64,000 nucleotides of DNA from NCBI GenBank assembly GCA_022702705.1, contig CM040422.1, forward strand, positions 36,665,270 through 36,729,269, in the 5' to 3' direction. The DNA is from Papilionanthe hookeriana x Papilionanthe teres. Lineage: Eukaryota; Streptophyta; Magnoliopsida; Asparagales; Orchidaceae. Shown one piece after another: positions 13,639-24,600 of the stretch. The position numbers were made by a program, and so were the translations under genes. Each line of letters starts with the position of its first letter. The first letter of the stretch is position 1. Under the pieces are notes generated by a model. That model worked only from the letters and a program-made list of their open reading frames with translations. It made no database searches and had not been told where the DNA came from.

Positions 13639-13920
13639 CTATTTGTTCTTTACAAACATCGCCTTATCTATTTCTTTCATGTACCTTGAATGATTGAATT
13701 GCATCTTGAGTTGCCATCCCATGTGATCCAAATGCAGGTTAGTTTCATTGATCTTTGCTTTCATCGAAGTCACTCGAGCTTCAATTTTTGCAATCATTTC
13801 TGCAATACCATGAATACTAACAGCGAGATATTCATTAAATAACTCCTTAGCACTATCACTAATGAACTTAATTTTGTCAGAATCTTGCTTCTTCTTCATC
13901 TCGTTCTCATAAGAAGACAT
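13639..13920 (-). CDS. Small coiled-coil ORF inside the retroelement, function unknown
   Basis: A 93-residue open frame from ATG 13920. It is charged and predicted by eye to be largely helical: a Lys-rich N-terminus (KKKQDSDKIKF), then IAEMIAKIEARVTSMKAKINETNLHLDHM with hydrophobic residues at heptad spacing, ending in a basic tail. I recognise no family. It lies between the integrase and the transposon-protein gene on the same strand, 200 bp downstream of one copy of the GC-rich motif. It may be a remnant of a duplicated C-terminal coiled coil of the transposon-protein gene, which also ends in a coiled coil; this is inference. It could also be a fragment of a longer decayed ORF. Confidence 0.4.
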   Translation of the reverse strand: MSSYENEMKKKQDSDKIKFISDSAKELFNEYLAVSIHGIAEMIAKIEARVTSMKAKINETNLHLDHMGWQLKMQFNHSRYMKEIDKAMFVKNK

Positions 13921-14122
13921 GATGCACTCAAAATTCTCTTCTTAGATATTCAGAAATGAAAATAGGACTTTGGGCAAGTGTTTTTCTTAAGTCAGATCCT
14001 TTTTATAGACTTGGGAAATGCTAGAATATTCCCCAAGACGTTTAGAAACTCCTAAATAACTCCCAAAACTTCTCCCCCACGATCTAGGCTTCTTGATCCA
14101 CATTTTTCACATTTTTTATAAC

Positions 14123-14167
14123 TGTGGCGCCTAAGCGCCAACTCGTCGGCGCTTAGCCGCCAGTGCA
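14123..14167. repeat. GC-rich palindromic motif, copy 3
   Basis: CTGTGGCGCCTAAGCGCCA followed by TCGGCGCTTAGCCGCCAG: the cleanest inverted pair of the three. It lies about 200 bp upstream of the coiled-coil ORF on the minus strand. Confidence 0.7.
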
Positions 14168-14344
14168 CAAGTTAGCACAGGTCCGCTAAGTGTCTGAATT
14201 TTCATTCTGACTTCTCTTAATCATCAATTAAGGTCAAATAAACTCTACTTAAGTTTAAAAACTCCAAGTTACTACCACTAAAAACATAAAAACAAACCAA
14301 ACAAAGAAAACAAAACACACAAAATAAACATAAAGCAATGCACA

Positions 14345-14420
14345 CTGATAAATATGGGTTGCCTCCCACAAAGCACTTGTTTTAACGTCTTCAGCCTGAC
14401 ATACCCGGAACTCATTCTGA
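14345..14420 (-). other. Spacer just downstream of pol
   Basis: Contains GGGTTGCCTCCCACAAAG and TTAACGTCTTCAGCCTGAC on the plus strand, a phrase I associate with the sequence following pol in Athila-type elements of many plants. It supports lineage and orientation of the remnant. Confidence 0.45.
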
Positions 14421-14468
14421 GTGACCCAACATCAAATTCTCATCAGATTTAGATTTATTAACTGAAAA

Positions 14469-15685
14469 TTATGGTTTAAGACTTTGTCCGTTAACTTTAA
14501 ATATTTTTTCAGTCTTAGGATCTTGAATATCTACAGCTCCATAAGAATAAACTTTTATCACAATAAATGGACCCATCCACCTGGATATAAGTTTTCCAGA
14601 AAATATTCTCAATCAAGCATTATACAGCAAAACTTTTTGTCCTGGTACAATATTTTTGGTAAGAATCTTCCGATCATTCCATAACTTCAACTTTTCCTTA
14701 TAAATCTTAGCATTTTCATAAGATTCATTCCTTATTTCTTCAAGATCATTCAATTGCAATAATCTCTTTTCAGCAGCATCTTTCAAATTATAATTGAACT
14801 CTTTAATAGCGTAATATACTTTATGCTCAAGTTCAAAAGGTAAATGACAAGCTTTTCCAAAAATCAGCCTATATGGGGACATTCCTATAGGTGTTCTGTA
14901 AGCAGTCCTATAGGCCCACAAAGCATAATCCAGTTTAATTGACCAATCCTTTCTATTTGGATTAACAGTTTTTTCCAATATTCTTTTAATTTCACGATTA
15001 GATAATTCAACCAAACCACTTGTTTGTGGAAGATAAGCAGTAGCAATGTGATGATTAATATGATATTTCTTTGCTAACTTCCCAATAATCGCATTTCTAG
15101 AATGACTTCCCCCTTCAGTTAAGATTACTCTTGGTATTCCAAATTTGCAAAATATATTTTCTTCTAAAAACTTTGCAACACTTTGAGCATCACATCGAAG
15201 TAAACTAATAGCTTCAATCCATTTGGAAACAGTCTACTGCTATCAAAATATAAACATTTCCGAAAGATGGTGTAAATGGTCCACTAAAATCTAGTCCCCA
15301 AACATAAAATATTTCAACTTCCAACATATAATTGAGGGGCATCTCATTTCTTCTAGAAATATTGCCTACACGTTGACATCTATCACAATTTTTAATATAA
15401 ACAATTTTTAATATAAACATTCACATCCTTAAAAATTGTAGGCCAATAAAATCCTGATTGTAATATTTTATTTGCAGTTTTATCACTTCCAAAATGTCCC
15501 CCATAATCAGAATCATAACATTTTTGAATAATTTCATAAGTTTCTTCTAAAGGTACACATCTTCGAATTATAAGATCTTTTCCTTGTTTATAAGAAAATG
15601 GGTCATCCCAAAAATAAGTCTTAGCATCAGACAAAAATTTCTTCTTTTCATGATATGTCAAACCATAGGGTATAAAATTACTTTT
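14469..15685 (-). pseudogene. Ty3/gypsy integrase (3' end of pol), multiply broken
   Basis: Integrase of an Athila-like element, which would insert the cDNA into the host genome. N-terminal zinc-binding region: GGHFGSDKTANKILQSGFYW ... KNCDRCQR keeps one His and the CxxC, but the first His position reads Tyr (KCYDSDYGG). Catalytic core: WGLDFSGPF gives the first Asp; the second, normally in an (S)DGG motif, reads TEGG (Asp to Glu); the Glu of VELSNREIK is present. Further on are YRTPIGMSPYRLIFGKACHL and the ELEH and LLQLN motifs. A GPY/F-type tail follows (RWMGPF, YGAVDIQDP), ending in LKP and a stop at 14469. Lesions: a 16-bp tandem duplication (15386-15417) shifts the frame, a 1-nt shift lies near 15225, and an in-frame TGA interrupts at 14613-14615. 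The 5' end runs into satellite near 15685, so RT and RNase H are lost. It cannot be functional. Confidence 0.88.
15386..15417. repeat. 16-bp perfect tandem duplication inside integrase
   Basis: CAATTTTTAATATAAA occurs twice back to back (15386-15401, 15402-15417). Sixteen is not a multiple of three, so it shifts the frame inside the zinc-binding region; the residues YIKNC appear at the end of one frame and again in the next. Confidence 0.9.
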
Positions 15686-18600
15686 TAACCTAATGACCAA
15701 CCCATTGAACCTATGGGTCAACTTTTAAAAAAAAAGTCAATTTTGGTCAAAATGGTCAATCCTTGACACAATGACATACCCATTGACACAATTGGCCAAC
15801 TTTTGACCAAAAAGTAAATTTTGGTAAAAAATAGTCAATTTTTAACCAAATAAGGAACCCATTGACCCAATAGGTTGGCTTTTGACCAAAAAGTCAACTT
15901 TAGTTAAAATGGTCAATTTTTAACCAAATAACCAAACCATTTACCCAATATGTCAACTTTTGACCAAAAAGACAACTTTGTTCAAAATGGTCATCCTTGA
16001 CCCAATGACCAACCCGTTGACTAAATACGTCAACTTTTGACTAAAAAGTCAATTTTGGTCAAAATAGTTAATTTTTGACCTAATGACCATCCCATTGACA
16101 AAATAGATGAAATTTTGACCAAAAAGTCAACTTTGGTCAAAATAATTAATTTCTGACCCAATGACCAAAAAGTCAACTTTGGTCAAAATGGTCTATCCTT
16201 AACCAACTCATTGACCAAAAAGGTCAATTTTTGACCAAAAACTCAACTATGGTCAAAATGGTCAATCCTTGACCCAATGACCAACCCATTGACCCAATGG
16301 GTCAACTTTCGATAAAAAAGTCAATTTTCGTCAAACTAGTCAATTTTTGACCTGATGACCACCCATTGACCCAAAAGGTCAAGTTTTGATCAAAAAGTCA
16401 AATTTGGTCAAAATGGATAAATTCTGACATAATGACCAATCCATTGACCCAATATGTCAACTTTTCACCAAAATGTCGATTTGGTCAAATTGGTCAATTT
16501 TTGACCCAATGACCAACCCATTGACGCAATAGGTCAATTTTTGACCAAGAAGTCAACTTTGGTAAAAATGGTCAATTCTTGACCCAATGACCAACCCTTT
16601 GACTCAATATTTTAAATTTTGACCAAAAAGTAAAATTTGGTCAAAATAAAAATTTTTTGACCTAATGACCAATAATTGACCGAATAAGTCAAACTCTTAC
16701 CAAAAAATCAGCTTTGGTCAAAATAGTTAATCCTTGACCCAATGAGCAACCCATAGACCCAATAGGTCAACTTTTCACTAAAAAGTGAACTTTGGTCAAA
16801 ATGGTCAATCCTTGACCCAATGACCAACCGATTGACCAAATAGGTCAACTTTTGACCAAAAATTTAATTTTGGTTAAAAAAATCAATTTTTGACCTACAG
16901 ACCATATATTGACCCAATTTGTCAAATTTAACCAAAAAGTCAAGTTTGGTGAAAATGGGCAATCCTTGACCCAATGACCAACCCATTGACCCAATTGGTC
17001 AACTAGATCAAAAAATCACCTTTTGTCAATTTAGTCAATCCTTGCCCATTGTCCCAAAAGATTAACTTTTGATCAAAAAGTCAATTTTGGTCAAAATAGT
17101 CAATTTTTGACCTAATGACCATTCCATTGACCCAATAGGTTAACTTTTGACCAAAAAGTCAACTTTGGTTAAAATAGTCAATTTCTGACACAATTACCAC
17201 ACCGTTGACCCAAAGGGTCAACTTTGACAAATAATTTAATTCTTGTTAAAATAGTTAATTTTTGACCTAATGACCAAATTTTGACCCAATAAGTCAATCT
17301 CTAACTAAAAAGTCAACTTTAGTCAAAATGGTCAATCATTGACCTAATGACGAACCCATTAACCCAATAGGTCAACTTTTGACAAAAAAAGTCAACTTTC
17401 ACTAAAATGGTCAATCCTTGACCCAATGAGTAGACCATTGACCCAATATATCAACTTTTGACCAAAAAGTCAACTTTGGTCAAAATGCTCAATCCTTGAC
17501 CAAATGACCAACCCTTGGACCCCATAAGTTAACTTTTAACCAAAATAGTAAATTTTTGACATAATGACCGATTATTGACCCAATAAGTCAATCTCTAACC
17601 AAAAAGTCAACTTTGGTCAAAATGGTCAATCCTTAACCCAATGACCAACCCATTACCCAATAGGTCAACTTTTGACTAAAAAGTAAACTTTAGTTAAAAA
17701 AATCAATCCTTAACAATATGACAAACCCAATGACATAATAGGTCAACTTTTGACCAAAAAGTTAATTTGGGTCAACATAGTCCTTTTTTGACATAATGAC
17801 CACCCCATTCACTCAATATGTCAACTTTTGACCAAAAAGTCAACTTTGGTCAAAATTGTCAATTTCTGACCCAATGACCACCCCATTGACCCAATGTGTT
17901 AACTTTTGACCAAAAATTTAATTTTGGTCAAAATATTCATTTTTTTACCTAATGACCAATTATTGACCCAATAAGTATATCTCTAACCAAAAAGTTAACT
18001 TTGGTCATAATGGTCAATCCTTAAACCATTAACCACCCAATGGACCTAATATGTCAACTTTTGACCAAAAAGTCAACTTTGGTCAAAATGGTCAATTTCT
18101 GACCCAATGACTAACACATTGACCTAATAGATCAATTTTTGACCCAAAAGTCAATTTTTGACCTAATAACAATTATTGACCCAATAAGTTAATCATTGAC
18201 CAAAAAGTCAACTTTGTTCAAAATGGTCAATCCTTAACCCAATGATAAACCCATTGACCCAAAAGGTTAATATTTTACCAAAAAGTCAACTTTGGTCAGA
18301 AAGGCCAATCTTTGAACAAATGACCAGCCCATTGACCAAATTGGTCAACTTTTAACCAAAAAGTCAATTTTCGTAAAAATAGTAAATTTTTGACTTAATG
18401 ACCACCCCATTGACCCAATGGGTCAACTTTTAACTAAAATGTCAATTTTGGTCTAAATGATCAATCCTTGATACAATGACATACCCATTGACACAATCGG
18501 TCAACTTTTGACAAAAAGGTAAATTTTGGTCAAAATAGTCAATTTTTAACCTAATAACAACCTCATTGATCCAATAGGTCAACTTTTAACCAAAAAGTTA

Positions 18601-21600
18601 ACTTTAGTTAAAAAAGGTAAATTTCTGACCCAATAACCAGCCTTTTGACCCAATAGGTCAACTTTTAACCAAAAAGACAACTTTGATCAAGTTGGTCATC
18701 ATTGACCCAATGACCAACCCATTAACCCAATAGGTCATCTTTTGACCAAAATCAATTTTGGTCAAAATAGTCAATTTTTGACCTAATGTCAAATTATTAA
18801 CCCGATAAGTCAATCTCAGACCAATAAGTCAACTTTGTTCAAAATGGTCAATCCTTGACCCAATGACCAACCCATTGACCCAATAGGTAAACTTTTGACA
18901 ATAAAATACCTTTGGTCAAAATGGTCAATCCTTGACAAGATGACCAACTCATTGACCCAATAGTTCAACTTTTGACCAAAAAGTCAGTTTTGGTAAAAAT
19001 GGTCAATTTTGGACCTGATGACTAATTATTGACCCAGTAAGCCAATCTCTGACAAAAAGTCAACTACGGTCAAAAAGGTCAATTCTTGACCCAATGACAA
19101 ACCCATTGACCCAATTGGTTAACTTTTGACAAAAAAATCACCTTTGGTTAATTTGGTCAATACTTGACCCATTGATCCAATAGATTAAATTTTAATCAAA
19201 AATACAATTTTGGTTAAAATAGTCAATTTTTGACCTAATGCCCATCCCATTGACCCAATTGGTCAACTTTTCACAAAAAATGTCAATTTTGTTCAGAAAG
19301 GTCTATCTGTGACACAATGACATATCCATTGACATAATTGGTCAACTTTTGTTTAAAAAGTCAACTTTAGTTAGACTGGTCAATTTCTAACCCAATAACC
19401 AACCCATGGACCCAATAGGTCAACTTTTGACCAAAAAGTCAACTTTGGTTAAAACGATCATCCTTGACCCAATGTCCAACCCATTGACAGAATAGGATAA
19501 CATTTGACAAAAAAAGTCAATTTTGGTCAAAATAGTCAATTTTTGACCTAATGACCATCTTATTGACCAAATAGATGAATTTTTGACCAAAAAGTTAACT
19601 TTGGTCAAAATGGTTAATTTCTGACCTAATGACCAAAAAGTCAACTTTGGTCAAAATGGTCAATCTATGACCCAATAACCAACTCATTAACCCAATATGT
19701 CAACTTTTGACCATAAAGTCAACTTTGGTCAAAATGGTCAATCCTTGACCCAATGACCAACCCATTGGCCCAATGGGTCAACTTTTGACTAAAAGGCTAA
19801 TTTTCATCAAAATAGTCAATTTTTGACCTATTGACCACCCATTGACCTAAAAATGTTAACTTTTGACCAAAAAGTTAATTTTGGTCAAAATGGTTAATTT
19901 CTGACCCAATGACCAACCCATTGAACCAATATGTCAACATTTGACAAAAAAAGTCGATTGGGTCAAAATGGTCAATTTCTGACCCAATGACTAACCCATT
20001 GACCCAATAGGTCAAATTTTGACCAAAAAGTGAACATTAGTTAAAATGGTCAATCCTTGACCTAATGATGAACCCTTTGACTAAATAGTTGAACTTTTGA
20101 CGAAAAAAGTCTATTTTAGTCAAAATAGTTGATTTTTGACCTAATGACTAATTATTGACCCAATAAGTCAATCTCTTACCAAAAAGTCAACTTTGGCCAA
20201 AATGGTCAATCCTTGACTCAATGACCAACTCATTGAACAAAGAGGTTAAATTTTAACCAAAAAGTCAACTTTGGTCAGAATGGTCAGCCCTTGACCCAAT
20301 GACCCAATAAGTTAAATTTTGACCAAAAATTTAATTTTTGTCAAAATAATCAATTTTTGACCTACTGACCAATTATTGACAAAATCAGTCAATCTCTGGC
20401 CCAAAAGTCAACTTTTGTTAAAATGGTCAATTGTTGACCCAATGATCAACCCATTGACCCAAAAGGACAACTTTTGACCAAAAAGTCAGCTTTGATCAAA
20501 AATGTCAATCCTTGACCCAATGACCAACCCATTAACCCAATTGATCAACTTTTGACCAAAAAGTCAATTTTGGTCTAAATAGTTAATTTTTAACTTATTG
20601 ACCATCCCATTGACTCAGTAGGTCAACTTTTGACCAAATAGTCAAGTTTGGTCATAATGGTCAATTTCTGACCCAATGACCACACCGTTGACCCAATGGG
20701 TCAACTTTTAACAAAAAATTCAATTTTGGTCAAAATAGTCAATTTTTGACCTAATGACCAATTATTGACCCAATAAGTCAATCACTAACCCAAAAGTCAA
20801 CTTTGGTCAAAATGGTCAAACCTTGACTTAATGAACATCCTATTAACCCATTAAGTCAACTTTAACCAAAAAGTTAACTTTGGTCAAGTTGGTCAATCCT
20901 TAATTCAATAACTCAGCAGATCTACTTTTAACTAAAAAGTCAATTTGGTGTAAAAAGTTAATTTTTGATATGATGACCAACTCATTGACCAAATAGGTCA
21001 ACTTTTGACCAAAAAGTCATTTTTAGTCAAAATATTCAATTGTTGACCTAATGACCACCCAATTAACCCAATATGACAACTTTTGCCAAAAAGTCAACTT
21101 TGGTCAAAATGGTCAATTTCTGACCCAATGATTAACCCATTAACACAATGAGTCAACTTTTGACCAAAAAATCATCTTTGGCCAAAATTATAATTTTGGC
21201 CTAATGACCAACTATTGACCCAAAAAGTCAATCTCTGATTAAAAAGTCAACTTTGGTCAAAATGGTCAATCCTTGACCCAATGACCAACCCATTGACCTG
21301 ATATGTCAAATTTTGACCAAAAAGTCAACTATGGTGAAAATGGCCAATCTTTGACCAAATGACCCAATAGGACAACTTTTGACTAAAAAGTCAATTTGGT
21401 CAAAATTATCGATTTTTTACATAATAACCAACTCATTGACCTAATAGGTAACTTTTGACCGAAAAGCTAATTTTGGTCAAAATAGTCAAATTTTGGCCTA
21501 ATAACCACCTAATTGACCCAATAGAACAACTTTCAACCATAAAGTCAACTTTGGTAAGAATGGTCAATATCTAACCCAATGACTAACCCATTAACCCAAT

Positions 21601-24600
21601 GTGTCAACTTTTGAACAAAAATTCAATTTTAACCAAAATAATAAATTTTTAACCTAATGACCAATTATTGACCTAATAAGTCAATCTCTGTCCAAAAAGT
21701 TAACTTTGTTCAAAATGGTCAATCGTTGACCCAATGACCAACCCATTGACCCAATAGGTTAACTTTCTACCAAAAAGTCAACTTTAATCAGAATGGTCAA
21801 TTTTTGACCAAATTACGAACCCATTAATTTAATTGGTCAACTTTTGACCAAAAAGTCAATTTTCGTCAAAATAATCAATTTTTAATCTAATGACCACCCC
21901 ATTGAACCTATGGGTCAAGTTTTGAACAAAATGTCAATTTTAGTCAAAATGGTCAATCCTTGACACAATGACATACTCATTGACACAATTGGCCAACTTT
22001 TGACAAAAAAGTAAATTTTGGTCAAAATAATCAATTTTTAACCAAATAATGAACCCATTGACCCAATAGGACGGCTTTTGACCTAAAAATCAACTTTTGT
22101 TAAAATGGTCAATTTCTGACCCAATAACCAAACCATTTACCCAATATGTCAACTTTTGACCCAAAAAAAACTTGGTCAAAATGGTCATCCTTAACCCAAT
22201 GACCAAACCATTGATTAAATAGGTCAACTTTTGACCAAAAAGTTAATTTTTGTCAAAATATTCAATTTTTGACCCAATGACCAACCCTTTGACTCAGAAG
22301 TTCAACTTTTGACCAAAAAGTCAATTTTGGTCAAAATAGTATATTTTTGGCCTAATGACCAATTATTGACCAAATAAGTCAAACTCTTTTCAAAAAGATA
22401 ACTTTGTTCAAAATAGTCAATCCTTGACGCAATGAGCAACCCATAGACCAAATAGGTCAACTTTTGACAAGAAAGTCAACTTTAGTCAAAATGGTCAATC
22501 CTTGACTCAATGACCAACCCATCGACCCAATAGGTCAACTTCTGACCAAAAATATAATTTTGGTCAAAAAAGTCAATTTTTGACCTACTGACCAACTATT
22601 GACCCAATTGGTCAAATTTTAACCAAAAAGTAAACTTTGGTGAAAATGGTCAGTCCTTGAGCCAATGACTAACCCATTGACCCAATTGTTCAACTTTTGA
22701 GCAAAAAATCACCTTTGGTCAAATTGGTCAATCCTTCACCCATTGTCCCCATAGATTAACTTTTGATAAAAAAGTCAAGTTTGGTAAAAATAGTTAATTT
22801 TTAACCTAATGACCATCTCATTGACCTAATTGGTTAAGTTTTGACCAAAAAGTTAACTTTGGTTAAAATGGTCAATTTCTGACACAATTACCACACCGTT
22901 GACGCAATGGGTTAACTTTTGACCAATAATTTAATTTTGGTCAAAATAATTAATTTTTAACCTAATGACCAAATTTTAACCCAATATATCAATCTCTAAC
23001 TAAAAAATTAACTTTGGTCAAAATGATCAGTCCTTGACCTAATGACCAACCTATTGACCCAATAGGTCAACTTTTGACAAAAAAGTTAACTTTCGTCAAA
23101 AAGGTCAATCCTTGACCCAATGACCAGCCCATTGACCCAGTAGGTCAACTTTTGACCAAAAAGTCAACTTTGGTCAAAATGGTCAATCCTTGACCCAATG
23201 ACTAACCCTTAGACCCAATAAGTTAACTTTTGACCAAAAAAGTAAATTTTTGACATAATGACCAATTATTGACCCAATAAGTCAATCTCTGACCAAAAGG
23301 TCAACTTAGGTCAAAATGGTCAATCCTTGACCCAATGACCAACCCATTAACCCAATAGGCAACTTTTGACCAAAAGTGAACTTTTGTCAAAATTGTCAAT
23401 CCATGACAAAATGACCAACCCATTGACATAATAGGTCAACTTTTGACCATAAAGTTAATTTTGGTCAATATAGTCATTTTTTGACCTAATGACCACCCCA
23501 TTGACTCAATATGTCAACTTTTGACCAAAAAGTCAACTTTGGTCAAAATTATCAATTTCTGACCCAATGAATACCCCATTGACACAATGTGTCAACTTTT
23601 GACCAAAAATTCAATTTTGGTCAAAATATTCAATTTTTGACCTAATGACCAATTATTGACCCAATAAGTTTATCTCTGACCAAAAAGTCAACTTTGGTCA
23701 AAATAGTCAATCCTTAACCCAAAGACCACCCAATTGACCCAACAAGTCAACATTTGACCAAAAATTCAGCTTTGGTCAAAATGGTCAATTTTTGACCCAA
23801 CGACTAACACATTGACCCAATAAGTTAATCATTGACCAAAAAGTCAACTTTGTTCAAAATGTTCAATCCTTGACCCAATGACTAACCCAATGAACCAATA
23901 GGTTAACTTTTTACCAAAAAATCAACTTTATTCAGAATGATCAATCTTTGACCAAACAACCAACCCATAGACCAAATTGGTCAACTTTTGACCAAAAAGT
24001 TAATTTTCGAAAAAATAATAAATTTTTGACCTAACGACCACCCCATTGACTCAATGGGTAGACTTTTGACCAAAATGTTAATTTTGGAAAAAAATGATCA
24101 ATCCTTGACACAATGACATACCCATTGACACAATTGGTCAACTTTTGACAAAAGGGTAAAGTTTGGTCAAAATAGTCACATTTTAACCTAATAACTACCT
24201 CGTTGACCCAATATGTCAACTTTTGACCAAAAAGTCAATTTTAGTTAAAATGGTAAATTTCTAACCCAAAAATCAGCCCATTAACCAAATATGTCAACTT
24301 TCGACCAAAAAGATAACTTTGGTCAAAATGGTCATCCTTAACCCATTGACCCAATAGGTGAACTTTTGACCAAAATGTCTATTTTGGAAAAAAAGTCAAT
24401 TTTTGAGCTAATGATAAATTATTAACCCAATAAGTCAATCTCTGACCAAAAAGTCAACTTTGTTCAAAATGATCAATCCTTGACCCAATGACCAACCCAT
24501 TGTCCCAATAGGTTAACTTTCGTTAAAAAAATTCCTTTGGTCAAAATGGTCAATCCTTAATAAAATGACCAACTCATTTACCCAATCGTTCAACTTTTGA

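Larger units (their letters stand above)
8131..15685 (-). mobile_element. 5'-truncated Athila-like Ty3/gypsy retrotransposon remnant
   Basis: A non-satellite island between two satellite blocks. On the minus strand it holds, in order, an integrase with zinc-binding, catalytic and GPY/F parts (15685-14469), a spacer with the GGGTTGCCTCCCA phrase common just after Athila-type pol, a short coiled-coil ORF, a plant-transposon-protein gene in the position where Athila elements carry an env-like ORF, a G-run, and an LTR-like end. The plus strand starts TGATCC at 8131, directly after satellite, as expected for the reversed ...CA end of a 3' LTR. Gag, protease, RT, RNase H and 5' LTR are absent: the integrase passes straight into satellite near 15685. 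Every recognisable gene is broken. Lineage is inferred from the integrase (GKACHLP, ELEH, LLQLN motifs) and the layout. Confidence 0.8.
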
